Below are positions 51,417 to 59,111 of a stretch of DNA of 64,000 nt, piece by piece. The translations under genes and the position numbers were made by a program. The first letter of the stretch is position 1. Each line of letters starts with the position of its first letter. The stretch covers positions 186,001 to 250,000 of the forward strand of contig SOER01000001.1 of assembly GCA_021646405.1 (NCBI GenBank). Reading direction: 5' to 3'. The stretch comes from Candidatus Loosdrechtia aerotolerans (GTDB lineage: Bacteria; Planctomycetota; Brocadiia; Brocadiales; Brocadiaceae). Under the pieces are notes generated by a model that saw only the letters and a program-made list of their open reading frames with translations, had not been told where the DNA came from and did not search any database.

Positions 51417-52811
51417 ATGGCTAAAAGTAAAGCAAAAACCAAGAAATATAACCTGCGGAACAAATGGAAACTCGGGGTTGAAGAATTTGCTACAAAGCAT
51501 TTTGATGTATCTTCAAGCGCAGAACTTATTGTACGTGAAGGTAACTATCAATATAACATATACGACCTCGTAAAACGTTTCGGTACTCCACTCGAAATAG
51601 TGTTTCCCTTTGTCATTGAGAAGCGCCTTAATGAACTCATCGATACCTTCAAATACTATATCCGGCACAACAAATACCGTGGGAAATTCTACTTCCATTA
51701 TCCGATGAAGGTAAATCAAAATAAGGAGTTTGTCCTGCCCATTATCTCTGAAGGTGCGCATATTGAGGTTGGTTCAGTAAATGAGCTCTGGATCGTTAAG
51801 CGTATGTGGGAACAAGAGCAGTTCTCTCGGCATATCAAGGTCATTTGTAATGGTCCAAAGACAAACAAATACCTCAGTTTAATTTACGAACTCAGGCAAA
51901 AGGGACTCGACATTGTTCCCATCATTGAAGACCGATATGAATTTAATTTCTTAAAGGAATACAAAGGAGAGCTTGGTATTCGAATAGATCCGGAAATTAA
52001 GGTGCAGTCGCACTGGGATAAACGTATTGATCGTTTTGGATTTACCAGTCAGCAGCTACTCGACCTTGGACGTATCCGCAACCTCAAAATACTTCATTAT
52101 CACATTGGGTCACAGATTACAAAATTAGAGGACATGATTTCTCCCCTTAAGAAGGTAATGGCAGTTTACGTTAAACTAAAAGCCATAAACCCTACGCTCG
52201 ATACAATTAATCTTGGTGGTGGTTTTGCTGTTCCTTATGTAAAACGCAAAATGTATTCGACTGATAGTATTATTAAGCGTGTTCTGAAAACGATAAAGGA
52301 GATAACGGACCGGCGTGAAATTCCACATCCAAACATTATTGTTGAATGGGGAAGGCATCTTGTGGCACCAGCACAAGTCACCATTTATCGGGTTATATCT
52401 CAAAAATCTATACCAAAATCTGCGGCCTCGTGGTGGTATATTATCGATGGTAGCTTTATCAATGACCTTCTTGATACGTGGGCAATCCATCAAAAATGGC
52501 ATGTCGTACCAGTAAACTACCTTGATGTTGAACGTTTATCTCGTGTATGGCTTGCCGGATCATCATGCGATTCAGACGATAAATATACAGGGAATGGTAA
52601 CTATATCTCTTTACCAAAACTCGAGGACTTAGAACAAAACGGTAAATCGCTCTATATAGCATTCTTTGATACCGGAGCTTACCAGGATGCATTAGCCGCA
52701 CACCACTGCCTTCTCTCCTCACCAGCCAAGATTATAGCTCAAAACGGTGTCGTTACTATCGCACGAAAGCGTGAGACGGCAGAAGAAATCGGTAAACAAT
52801 TTGGTTGGTAG
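51417..52811 (+). CDS. PLP-dependent arginine decarboxylase-like protein (SpeA family)
   Basis: A 464-residue fold-III PLP enzyme. FHYPMKVNQNKEF (Lys98 for PLP), LHYHIGSQI, INLGGGFAVPY and the C-terminal SSCDSDDKYT follow the biosynthetic arginine decarboxylases. It is about 170 residues shorter than E. coli SpeA and lacks the long C-terminal part. The neighbouring PvlArgDC makes agmatine by another fold, so this enzyme could use a different amino acid, or the two serve different conditions. No ribosome binding site is evident. Confidence 0.8.
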   Translation: MAKSKAKTKKYNLRNKWKLGVEEFATKHFDVSSSAELIVREGNYQYNIYDLVKRFGTPLEIVFPFVIEKRLNELIDTFKYYIRHNKYRGKFYFHYPMKVNQNKEFVLPIISEGAHIEVGSVNELWIVKRMWEQEQFSRHIKVICNGPKTNKYLSLIYELRQKGLDIVPIIEDRYEFNFLKEYKGELGIRIDPEIKVQSHWDKRIDRFGFTSQQLLDLGRIRNLKILHYHIGSQITKLEDMISPLKKVMAVYVKLKAINPTLDTINLGGGFAVPYVKRKMYSTDSIIKRVLKTIKEITDRREIPHPNIIVEWGRHLVAPAQVTIYRVISQKSIPKSAASWWYIIDGSFINDLLDTWAIHQKWHVVPVNYLDVERLSRVWLAGSSCDSDDKYTGNGNYISLPKLEDLEQNGKSLYIAFFDTGAYQDALAAHHCLLSSPAKIIAQNGVVTIARKRETAEEIGKQFGW

Positions 52812-52999
52812 ATACCAGGAGATAACAATAAGCATGCAAAGAAAATTACCATCTTTTATCTTTATTTTATCGTTATTTAATGTTATGGTATTTTATGATA
52901 TTCAATAAAAGAGGTGTTTTCTAATACAGAAAATATCTTGTAGGCGTTTCCGAATTCTGCATAAAATAAATTAACTATCCATGAGAATGTAAGGACAGC

Positions 53000-53539
53000 A
53001 TGAATATTCATAAAATTCCCATTGGAACTCACCCTCCTTGGGATGTTAATGTCATTATTGAAATCCCACTTGGAAGTGAGCCAGTAAAATATGAACTAGA
53101 TTTAGAATCAGGAGCACTCTTTGTAGACCGCTTTCTCTACACCGCAATGTTCTATCCTTGTAATTATGGTTTTATTCCTCATACCTTAGCAGAAGATGGT
53201 GATCCCATCGATGCTCTTGTAATTTCACCTGTTCGTATAATTCCCGAAGCAGTGATACGATGCCGTCCTATCGGCTTACTTGCTATGCGAGACGAAGAGG
53301 GTAGGGATGAAAAGATACTTGCTGTTCCAATTAATTCATTAGCACCCTTCTACAAAGATGTATCTTCTTACAAGGAGATCCCTGAGATCTTGCTTAACCA
53401 GATCACCCATTTCTTTAGACATTATAAGGAACTTGAACCTGGAAAATGGGTAGAATTAGAAGGCTGGCATGGTACAGATAAAGCAATGAATTATATTAAT
53501 GAGGCAATTGAAAGAGCGGCCTCTAAGAAAACATTATGA
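53000..53539 (+). CDS. ppa: Inorganic pyrophosphatase, soluble family I
   Basis: A 179-residue enzyme that hydrolyses pyrophosphate in the cytoplasm. The signature EDGDPIDALVI holds the catalytic Asp residues, and YPCNYGFIPHT is typical. Length is right for bacterial family I. GTAAGGAC lies upstream of the ATG. A membrane pyrophosphatase gene (59112) is present too, so the cell has both a soluble and an ion-pumping way to use pyrophosphate. Confidence 0.93.
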   Translation: MNIHKIPIGTHPPWDVNVIIEIPLGSEPVKYELDLESGALFVDRFLYTAMFYPCNYGFIPHTLAEDGDPIDALVISPVRIIPEAVIRCRPIGLLAMRDEEGRDEKILAVPINSLAPFYKDVSSYKEIPEILLNQITHFFRHYKELEPGKWVELEGWHGTDKAMNYINEAIERAASKKTL

Positions 53540-53604
53540 TATCTAGTACACCGTCAAAGTAATTTTCAATAACAAATCATACGCAAATACTTGTTGGCAA
53601 TATA

Positions 53605-56600
53605 CTACTTCCACCACCTTCTCACGATCCACTTTCTTCCCTCCTCCATAAGTAGTAAGAATGGAGTAAAAGCAAATAGGAATACCCATTCCTTTAATCC
53701 TAAGGGTGCAAGACCAAATATCTTTTGTAGGAATGGAGTATAGACAAGGGTAAAAATAATTATCAATTCCGATACTATTCCCAATACTACGAGTCTATTA
53801 CTCAAAAAACCAACTTTGAAGATAGATTCCCTGTCGGTCCTGCATGCAAAAATGTTTCCAATCTGGGTCGCTACTATCCCTGCAAGGGTCATTGTCGTGG
53901 CTGTATAATAAATTATCCCAGAATCAGGCATATCACCCCCTGGTCTCCACCCGTATTGATAGTAAACAAAAAAGAACCCTGCCATACAGGCAACTGCCTC
54001 TATAGGACCCAAAAAGCAGTATGCCCTTAAAAGCAAGGGTATATCTAAGAGCCTTCTGTTCTTTCTTCTTGGAGGTTTATCCATACTTCCCGGCTCTGGT
54101 GGCTCTGCTCCCAATGCAAGGGCAGGAATGAGATCAGTTCCTAAATCAACAGCAAGTATCTGCATAACCGTTAAGGGAAGGGGTATTTTCAAGAGGATAA
54201 AGGCTATGAATGGTACGATCTCAGGGATATTACTGGCAAATATATAGGTTACAAACTTCCTGATATTGGAAAAGACTGCCCTCCCTTCTTCTATAGCAGC
54301 AACAATCGAAGCAAAGTTATCATCGGTCAGGATTACAGCAGCTGCTTCTTTAGCTACGTCTGAACCTCTTATCCCCATAGCAACTCCTATATCTGCCTTC
54401 TTGAGAGCCGGGGCATCGTTTACACCATCACCGGTAACTGCGACAATCTCGTCCATATCTTTGAAGGCTGTAACTACTCTCATCTTGTGTTCCGGCGATA
54501 CCCGGGCAAATAGTACCTCTCCCTCCCTTAATAATCTCCTGAGGGCTTCGTCATCCATCTTAGTAAGTTCCAGGCCCGTTATAACCTTTGGGTTTTGGGT
54601 CTTTGTAAGCCCTATCTTTTTTGCTATCGAAAGGGCTGTAAGACCATAGTCCCCGGTAATCATAACTACTCTTATTCCTGCTTTATGACATAACCCTATT
54701 ACCCTCGGTACTTCAGGTCTTGGAGGATCCGCCATTCCAACAAGGCCTAAAAAGATAAGATCGTTTTCCGTATTCTCTATAGTAAACCCTTCTGAAAAAT
54801 GTAAAGGCCTGTAAGCAATGCCTAATACCCGTAAACCTTCTTTTGACATCGAGTCGTTTCTTGATATGATAACCTCTCGTTCCGGATCTGTTAGTGGCTC
54901 TACCTTTCCATTGATACATATCTTTGTACAAAGATTAAGAATCTCCTTGGGTGCTCCTTTCACATAGGCTACAGGTATGTTTTCATCAGATAAATTAACA
55001 GTCGTCATCCTCTTTCGTACAGCCTCGAAAGGAAGGTGACCGATCCGGGTATAAGCCTTTCTCCTTTCCTCAATGTCAACACCTCCCTTGGTAGCCATGA
55101 CAAGTAAAGCTGCCTCGGTAGGATCTCCTCTTATACCCCATCTTTCGCCTTCTCTTTCAGGAGGAAGCAAACCTGCGTTATTACAAAATACACAGGTATC
55201 AAAGAAAAGATACATTCCATTTCTCCTCATCTCTTCCCGAGAAAGACTTATCCCTCTAAAATAAAAATTTCCTACTGGTTCATATTTTGTACCACTCACA
55301 TGGATAAGCTTTCTGTTAACAAATATTCGTACTACGCTCATCTCGCTCGTAGTAAGGGTGCCTGTCTTGTCTGTACAAATTACCGTAGTAGAACCGAGGG
55401 TTTCTACCGACGAAAGTTTTTTTATGAGGGCATTTCTCTTGGCCATTCTCTGAACAGACATGGCAAGCGACAAGGTTACCGTAGGCAGCAGTCCCTCCGG
55501 AACATTAGCTACAATAATACCAATAGCAAACATAAATGAAGCGGCAATACTAAGTTTTCCAATATAAGTACCAAGGAAAAAGAAGGTAATACCCATCGTT
55601 ACTGCAAGAATAGTAACAATCTTTGTAACCTTCCCAAGTTCCCGCTGGAGGGGACTTTTTTCTTCCTTCAATTCCTGGGTAAGGTATGCAATTCGGCCTA
55701 TCTCGGTGTACATCCCGGTGGCAATTACTGCGGCCTTACCTGTCCCAGAAGCCATTGTTGTCCCCGCAAATACCAGGTTTGGAAGTTCAGTCCATAAAAA
55801 TTCCTGTCCTTCCGGTATTGCACTCGATGTTTTATATATTGGCTTCGATTCACCGGTAAGGGCAGAATTATCAACCCTCATATTAAATGTCTCTATTAAC
55901 CTGGCATCGGCCGGTATATTATCGCCCTCTTCCAGGATCATAATATCACCAGGTACAATCTCTTCAACGGGAATCTCTTTTTCCTTACCACCTCTCAGCA
56001 CTCTCGTCTTTCGTGGCAATAGCTTCTTGAGTGCTTCAAGAGCCTTTTCCGCCTTGTATTCTTGCCAGAAACTAAACGTGGCATTAATGATTATTACGAC
56101 AAAGATAGACCATCCTAACTCTGGCATATCGGCATAAAAGGCAAGAAATCCACCAACCCATAGAAGGATTGCAAGGAGGTTATACAGGTTTTCTGCAAAT
56201 CTTAAAAAGAGATTTTTCCTTTTCACCTCTCTCAGTATATTTGGGCCATAACTATCAAATCTCTTTTTTGCTTCCTGTTCAAACAATCCCAACGAACTTG
56301 TGCCAAGCTCTCTATATATTTCATCAAGCGGAAGGGGTGCAAAGCTCTCTTTCCCACCCTTTTCATAATTAAGTACTATACTGAATGCCTCATGTGATGA
56401 CCTGGCCTGTCGAAGGGAACGGCAAAACTCTCCATCCTGAAAGACCGCTAACGCCTTTGAAAGTATCTGAAGATGGAGTGATGTTTCCTCAGTAGGGGTT
56501 ACAAAGAGAAAAAATAGATAGACAGGTTCTCTATCCTTTGCATTAAAATCGACACCATATGGTGATATAGCAACAAGGGTGATTGGTTCTTCAAGCCCAT

Positions 56601-56811
56601 CGATTCTCGCGTGAGGAAAAGCCATTCCTTGACCAATACCTGTAGTATCGGTTGCCTCACGCTTCAGAAGAGCCCTTAAAATACTATCAGGGTCTTTTAT
56701 CCTCCCGGCCTTTTTGAGAATCCATACCATTTCCCTCAATGCACTTCTCTTGTACCTCGATCTGAGGTTCGTAGTAATAACCTTAGTATCCAGATAATCA
56801 GAAAGCCTCAT
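53605..56811 (-). CDS. P-type cation ATPase (Na+/K+-ATPase-like) with N-terminal PTS EIIA-like domain
   Basis: A 1068-residue protein. Residues 1-155 are a PTS EIIA (fructose/Ntr type) domain with the phospho-His kept, H67 in GMAFPHARIDG. The rest is a P2-type ATPase: cation-ATPase N domain (about 160-230), actuator, DKTGTLT phosphorylation site, MITGDYGLTA and GDGVNDAPALKKADIG, and ten membrane helices. Helix 4 ANVPEGLLPTVTLSLAM and helices 5-6 SNIPEIVPFI and VDLGTDLIPALALGAEP resemble animal Na+/K+-ATPases more than SERCA. The EIIA domain may let phosphorylation state control transport; this is inference. Confidence 0.85.
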   Translation of the reverse strand: MRLSDYLDTKVITTNLRSRYKRSALREMVWILKKAGRIKDPDSILRALLKREATDTTGIGQGMAFPHARIDGLEEPITLVAISPYGVDFNAKDREPVYLFFLFVTPTEETSLHLQILSKALAVFQDGEFCRSLRQARSSHEAFSIVLNYEKGGKESFAPLPLDEIYRELGTSSLGLFEQEAKKRFDSYGPNILREVKRKNLFLRFAENLYNLLAILLWVGGFLAFYADMPELGWSIFVVIIINATFSFWQEYKAEKALEALKKLLPRKTRVLRGGKEKEIPVEEIVPGDIMILEEGDNIPADARLIETFNMRVDNSALTGESKPIYKTSSAIPEGQEFLWTELPNLVFAGTTMASGTGKAAVIATGMYTEIGRIAYLTQELKEEKSPLQRELGKVTKIVTILAVTMGITFFFLGTYIGKLSIAASFMFAIGIIVANVPEGLLPTVTLSLAMSVQRMAKRNALIKKLSSVETLGSTTVICTDKTGTLTTSEMSVVRIFVNRKLIHVSGTKYEPVGNFYFRGISLSREEMRRNGMYLFFDTCVFCNNAGLLPPEREGERWGIRGDPTEAALLVMATKGGVDIEERRKAYTRIGHLPFEAVRKRMTTVNLSDENIPVAYVKGAPKEILNLCTKICINGKVEPLTDPEREVIISRNDSMSKEGLRVLGIAYRPLHFSEGFTIENTENDLIFLGLVGMADPPRPEVPRVIGLCHKAGIRVVMITGDYGLTALSIAKKIGLTKTQNPKVITGLELTKMDDEALRRLLREGEVLFARVSPEHKMRVVTAFKDMDEIVAVTGDGVNDAPALKKADIGVAMGIRGSDVAKEAAAVILTDDNFASIVAAIEEGRAVFSNIRKFVTYIFASNIPEIVPFIAFILLKIPLPLTVMQILAVDLGTDLIPALALGAEPPEPGSMDKPPRRKNRRLLDIPLLLRAYCFLGPIEAVACMAGFFFVYYQYGWRPGGDMPDSGIIYYTATTMTLAGIVATQIGNIFACRTDRESIFKVGFLSNRLVVLGIVSELIIIFTLVYTPFLQKIFGLAPLGLKEWVFLFAFTPFLLLMEEGRKWIVRRWWK

Positions 56812-56982
56812 AATTCAGTCCCGTAAGGTATGAAATTTCAGTAAGTTTTGAAGTATGTAAAAAAAGAATCTTAAATATTGAAGAGCAAAAAATATTCCAA
56901 AAGGAATAAGGGGTGGTTATATGAGATGCATCGTTTTTCGTGGAATTGTTCCGCCTGATATACTATTTTGTAGCAAATGCCT

Positions 56983-58002
56983 TTATGGAGATTGCCAACT
57001 AACCTCCTTGAGCTTCATAAGCGTACGTTTAGCATTTCCGGAATCAACCGATTGTGCCGCAATCTTTAATCCTTCTATAAAATCTCTTGCTAATCCTCCA
57101 GCTATAATCGCTGCTGCAGCGTTCAGAAGTACTATATCCCTTTTTGGGCTACGTACACCATTCAATACTTCTTGAATTGCAAGAGAACTCTCATCCGGGG
57201 TATTTACTATTAACTCAGAAAGTTTTGACCTCTCAATACCAAAATCTTCCGGACTTAGATAGTAATTTTTTATAGTACCCTCGGCAAGTTCACACACCTT
57301 AGTCTTATCTGTGATAGTTATTTCATCCATACCATCCAGCCCGTGAACAACAAAAGCATGGTTATCTCCCAGCATTCTTAACGTTTCTGCCATAACGACG
57401 GTCAAATGCTCACTATATACACCGAGGATACGATGCGTTGCACCGGCAGGGTTTGCCAAGGGTCCGAGGATATTAAAAATGGTACGTATTCCGATTTCTT
57501 TTCTGGGACCGACGGCATATTTCATCGCTTGATGCAGCAGAGGAGCAAAGAGAAATCCAATATTTGCCACTGCAATACATTTTTCTACAACCGTAATACT
57601 TGCTTCAATATTCACGCCAAGCCGTTTTAATACGTCCGCACTACCGCATTGACTGGAAGATGCTTTGTTACCATGTTTTGCAACTTTCAGACCGGCACCC
57701 GCAACAACAAAGGCAGCTGCTGTGGATATATTAAAGGTATTTTTTGTATCCCCACCAGTCCCACACGTGTCAATAACAATACCGTCACCTGCATGTATTT
57801 TAAGGGCTTTTTTTCTTATGGCAAGGGTGCACCCTGTAATCTCATTAACCGTTTCCCCTTTCATTCGAAGGGCTGTAACAAAGGAAGCGATCTGTGCATC
57901 AGTTGCTTTTCCTTCCATAATTTGGGTCATTGTAGACATACATTCTTCGAGATTTAAATCCTGGTTATCTACCAGTCTTGATATAATTTCTTTCATAAAC
58001 AT
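56983..58002 (-). CDS. trpD: Anthranilate phosphoribosyltransferase
   Basis: A 339-residue enzyme that joins anthranilate to PRPP in tryptophan synthesis. It has the CGTGGDTKNTFNISTAAAFV PRPP loop (about 80-100), KHGNKASSSQCGSADVL and GPLANPAGATHRILGVY. Length is standard. The ATG at 58002 or 57996 is possible, with no strong ribosome binding site. No other trp gene is next to it. Confidence 0.93.
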   Translation of the reverse strand: MFMKEIISRLVDNQDLNLEECMSTMTQIMEGKATDAQIASFVTALRMKGETVNEITGCTLAIRKKALKIHAGDGIVIDTCGTGGDTKNTFNISTAAAFVVAGAGLKVAKHGNKASSSQCGSADVLKRLGVNIEASITVVEKCIAVANIGFLFAPLLHQAMKYAVGPRKEIGIRTIFNILGPLANPAGATHRILGVYSEHLTVVMAETLRMLGDNHAFVVHGLDGMDEITITDKTKVCELAEGTIKNYYLSPEDFGIERSKLSELIVNTPDESSLAIQEVLNGVRSPKRDIVLLNAAAAIIAGGLARDFIEGLKIAAQSVDSGNAKRTLMKLKEVSWQSP

Positions 58003-58118
58003 ATGTTCAGCCAGAAAGCAAAGTTTTTACTTGACATATATTGTAGTACTACATACAATAAAATACTATTTGAAATTTCATTAAACACTTCTTTTAAGGA
58101 AAGGATCATTAATTATTT

Positions 58119-58355
58119 ATGGCAAAAATACAAATAACAAACGCTGAAAACATACGAGATGCATTACGAAGATTCAAAAAAATGTGCGACAAAGAAGGTA
58201 TCATTAACCAATCAAAACGCATTGCTTATTTTGAAAAACCCTCTGAAAAAAGGCGCCGGGAGGAGAGCCGCAGGATTAAAAATATTAAAAGAGCCCAAAA
58301 ATTAGGTATTTCAGGGCTAGCAAGCTCAACTCGCCCTCAGAAAAGCAATTATTAG
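58119..58355 (+). CDS. rpsU: 30S ribosomal protein S21
   Basis: A 78-residue basic protein (Lys and Arg rich) with the S21 signature FKKMCDKEGIINQSKRIAYFEKPSEKRRRE. It joins the 30S platform near the anti-Shine-Dalgarno. An AAGGA is about 13 bases before the ATG, further than usual. Its TAG overlaps the end of the convergent rsfS gene by four bases (TTAG). Confidence 0.93.
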   Translation: MAKIQITNAENIRDALRRFKKMCDKEGIINQSKRIAYFEKPSEKRRREESRRIKNIKRAQKLGISGLASSTRPQKSNY

Positions 58356-58702
58356 CTTTTTTCCCACGGTAGTTTTGGAGCATCACCCCATAGAAGTTCC
58401 AGGTCATAATAGCGGCGTACATCTTTATCAAATAGATGAACAATAACATCTCCATAGTCCATGAGTATCCAGAGCGCCTCTGCATATCCCTCTCTACCAA
58501 GCATACGAATACCATAACTATGGAGTTTCAATTCTATTTCTGTCGCTATACTTTGTAATTGCCGTTTGTTCGTTCCACTACAAATGACGAAGAAATCTGT
58601 AAAAAAGGTTAATCCCCGCACATCAAAGATTAAAATACCCTCAGCCTTCTTATCATCGGCAATTCGGGCACACATAATTGCAATTTCTTCCGAATCTATC
58701 GT
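58352..58702 (-). CDS. rsfS: Ribosomal silencing factor RsfS, apparent ACG start
   Basis: A 116-residue protein that binds L14 on free 50S subunits and blocks subunit joining in starvation. Hallmarks: DKKAEGILIFDVRGL, TDFFVICSGTNKRQLQSIA, and WILMDYGDVIVHLF...RRYYDLELLWGDAP. The family's first helix extends upstream of the first in-frame Met (58675) as SEEIAIMCARIADD. Reading upstream, ACG 58702-58700 lies 6 bases after AAGGAGG (58715-58709); the only other initiator in frame is the ATG at 58675, which has a poor site. I take ACG as start. Confidence 0.8.
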   Translation of the reverse strand, partial: TIDSEEIAIMCARIADDKKAEGILIFDVRGLTFFTDFFVICSGTNKRQLQSIATEIELKLHSYGIRMLGREGYAEALWILMDYGDVIVHLFDKDVRRYYDLELLWGDAPKLPWEKS

Positions 58703-58715
58703 TTTATTCCTCCTT
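58700..58715 (-). promoter_or_regulatory. Shine-Dalgarno and ACG start of rsfS
   Basis: On the minus strand AAGGAGG (58715-58709), six bases, then ACG (58702-58700). This is a perfect Shine-Dalgarno with ideal spacing. ATG 58675 is 33 bases from it and has only GGAAG 11 bases upstream. Confidence 0.65.
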
Positions 58716-58771
58716 ACTTATGTATCATCTTTCCTTGTCCGTCTCTTTGGCCAAAATTATTCCCTTAGGAC

Positions 58772-58996
58772 TCAAGAATCTGTTTCATACTGAGGAGTAG
58801 ATCTGATTTCAGATACACTACTTCCGCAGTAGTAACAAAATCTTGCATATCTCGGATTCACGTCGGCACAATTCTCGCACCGATGGTAAAGAAGTGTACC
58901 ACAGAGGATACAGAAGTTAGCACCTTTTACATGATTATCGTATTGACAATTTGTATTCGGACATATTCTGTCATCCCTTTCCTTAATCCCCTCCAT
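58772..58996 (-). CDS. Small double zinc-ribbon protein
   Basis: A 74-residue protein with four Cys pairs: C..NC (CPNTNC), CILC, CENC and CYYC, two ribbons in tandem, as in DZR domains. GGAGG lies 5 bases before the ATG. It has no signal or membrane segment. It is 69 bases upstream of rsfS on the same strand. Function is not known; such ribbons bind protein or nucleic acid. Confidence 0.78.
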   Translation of the reverse strand: MEGIKERDDRICPNTNCQYDNHVKGANFCILCGTLLYHRCENCADVNPRYARFCYYCGSSVSEIRSTPQYETDS

Positions 58997-59049
58997 ACTA
59001 CCTCCTATCTTTAAATACTATGAGTATAAATACGCATTCAAAATAGTAG

Positions 59050-59098
59050 TCCCGGAGACTGTCCAGAAAACTCTGAAACTAAGCCGGACAGCCCGGGA
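59050..59098 (-). terminator. Stem-loop after the membrane pyrophosphatase gene
   Basis: TCCCGG (59050-59055) and CTGTCC (59059-59064) pair with GGACAG (59086-59091) and CCGGGA (59093-59098) in a two-part stem. It lies 14 bases past the hppA stop on the minus strand, before the zinc-ribbon gene. No clear U-run follows, so it may be a terminator or a stabilising 3' hairpin. Confidence 0.5.
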
Positions 59099-59111
59099 AA
59101 TATCTACTGTG

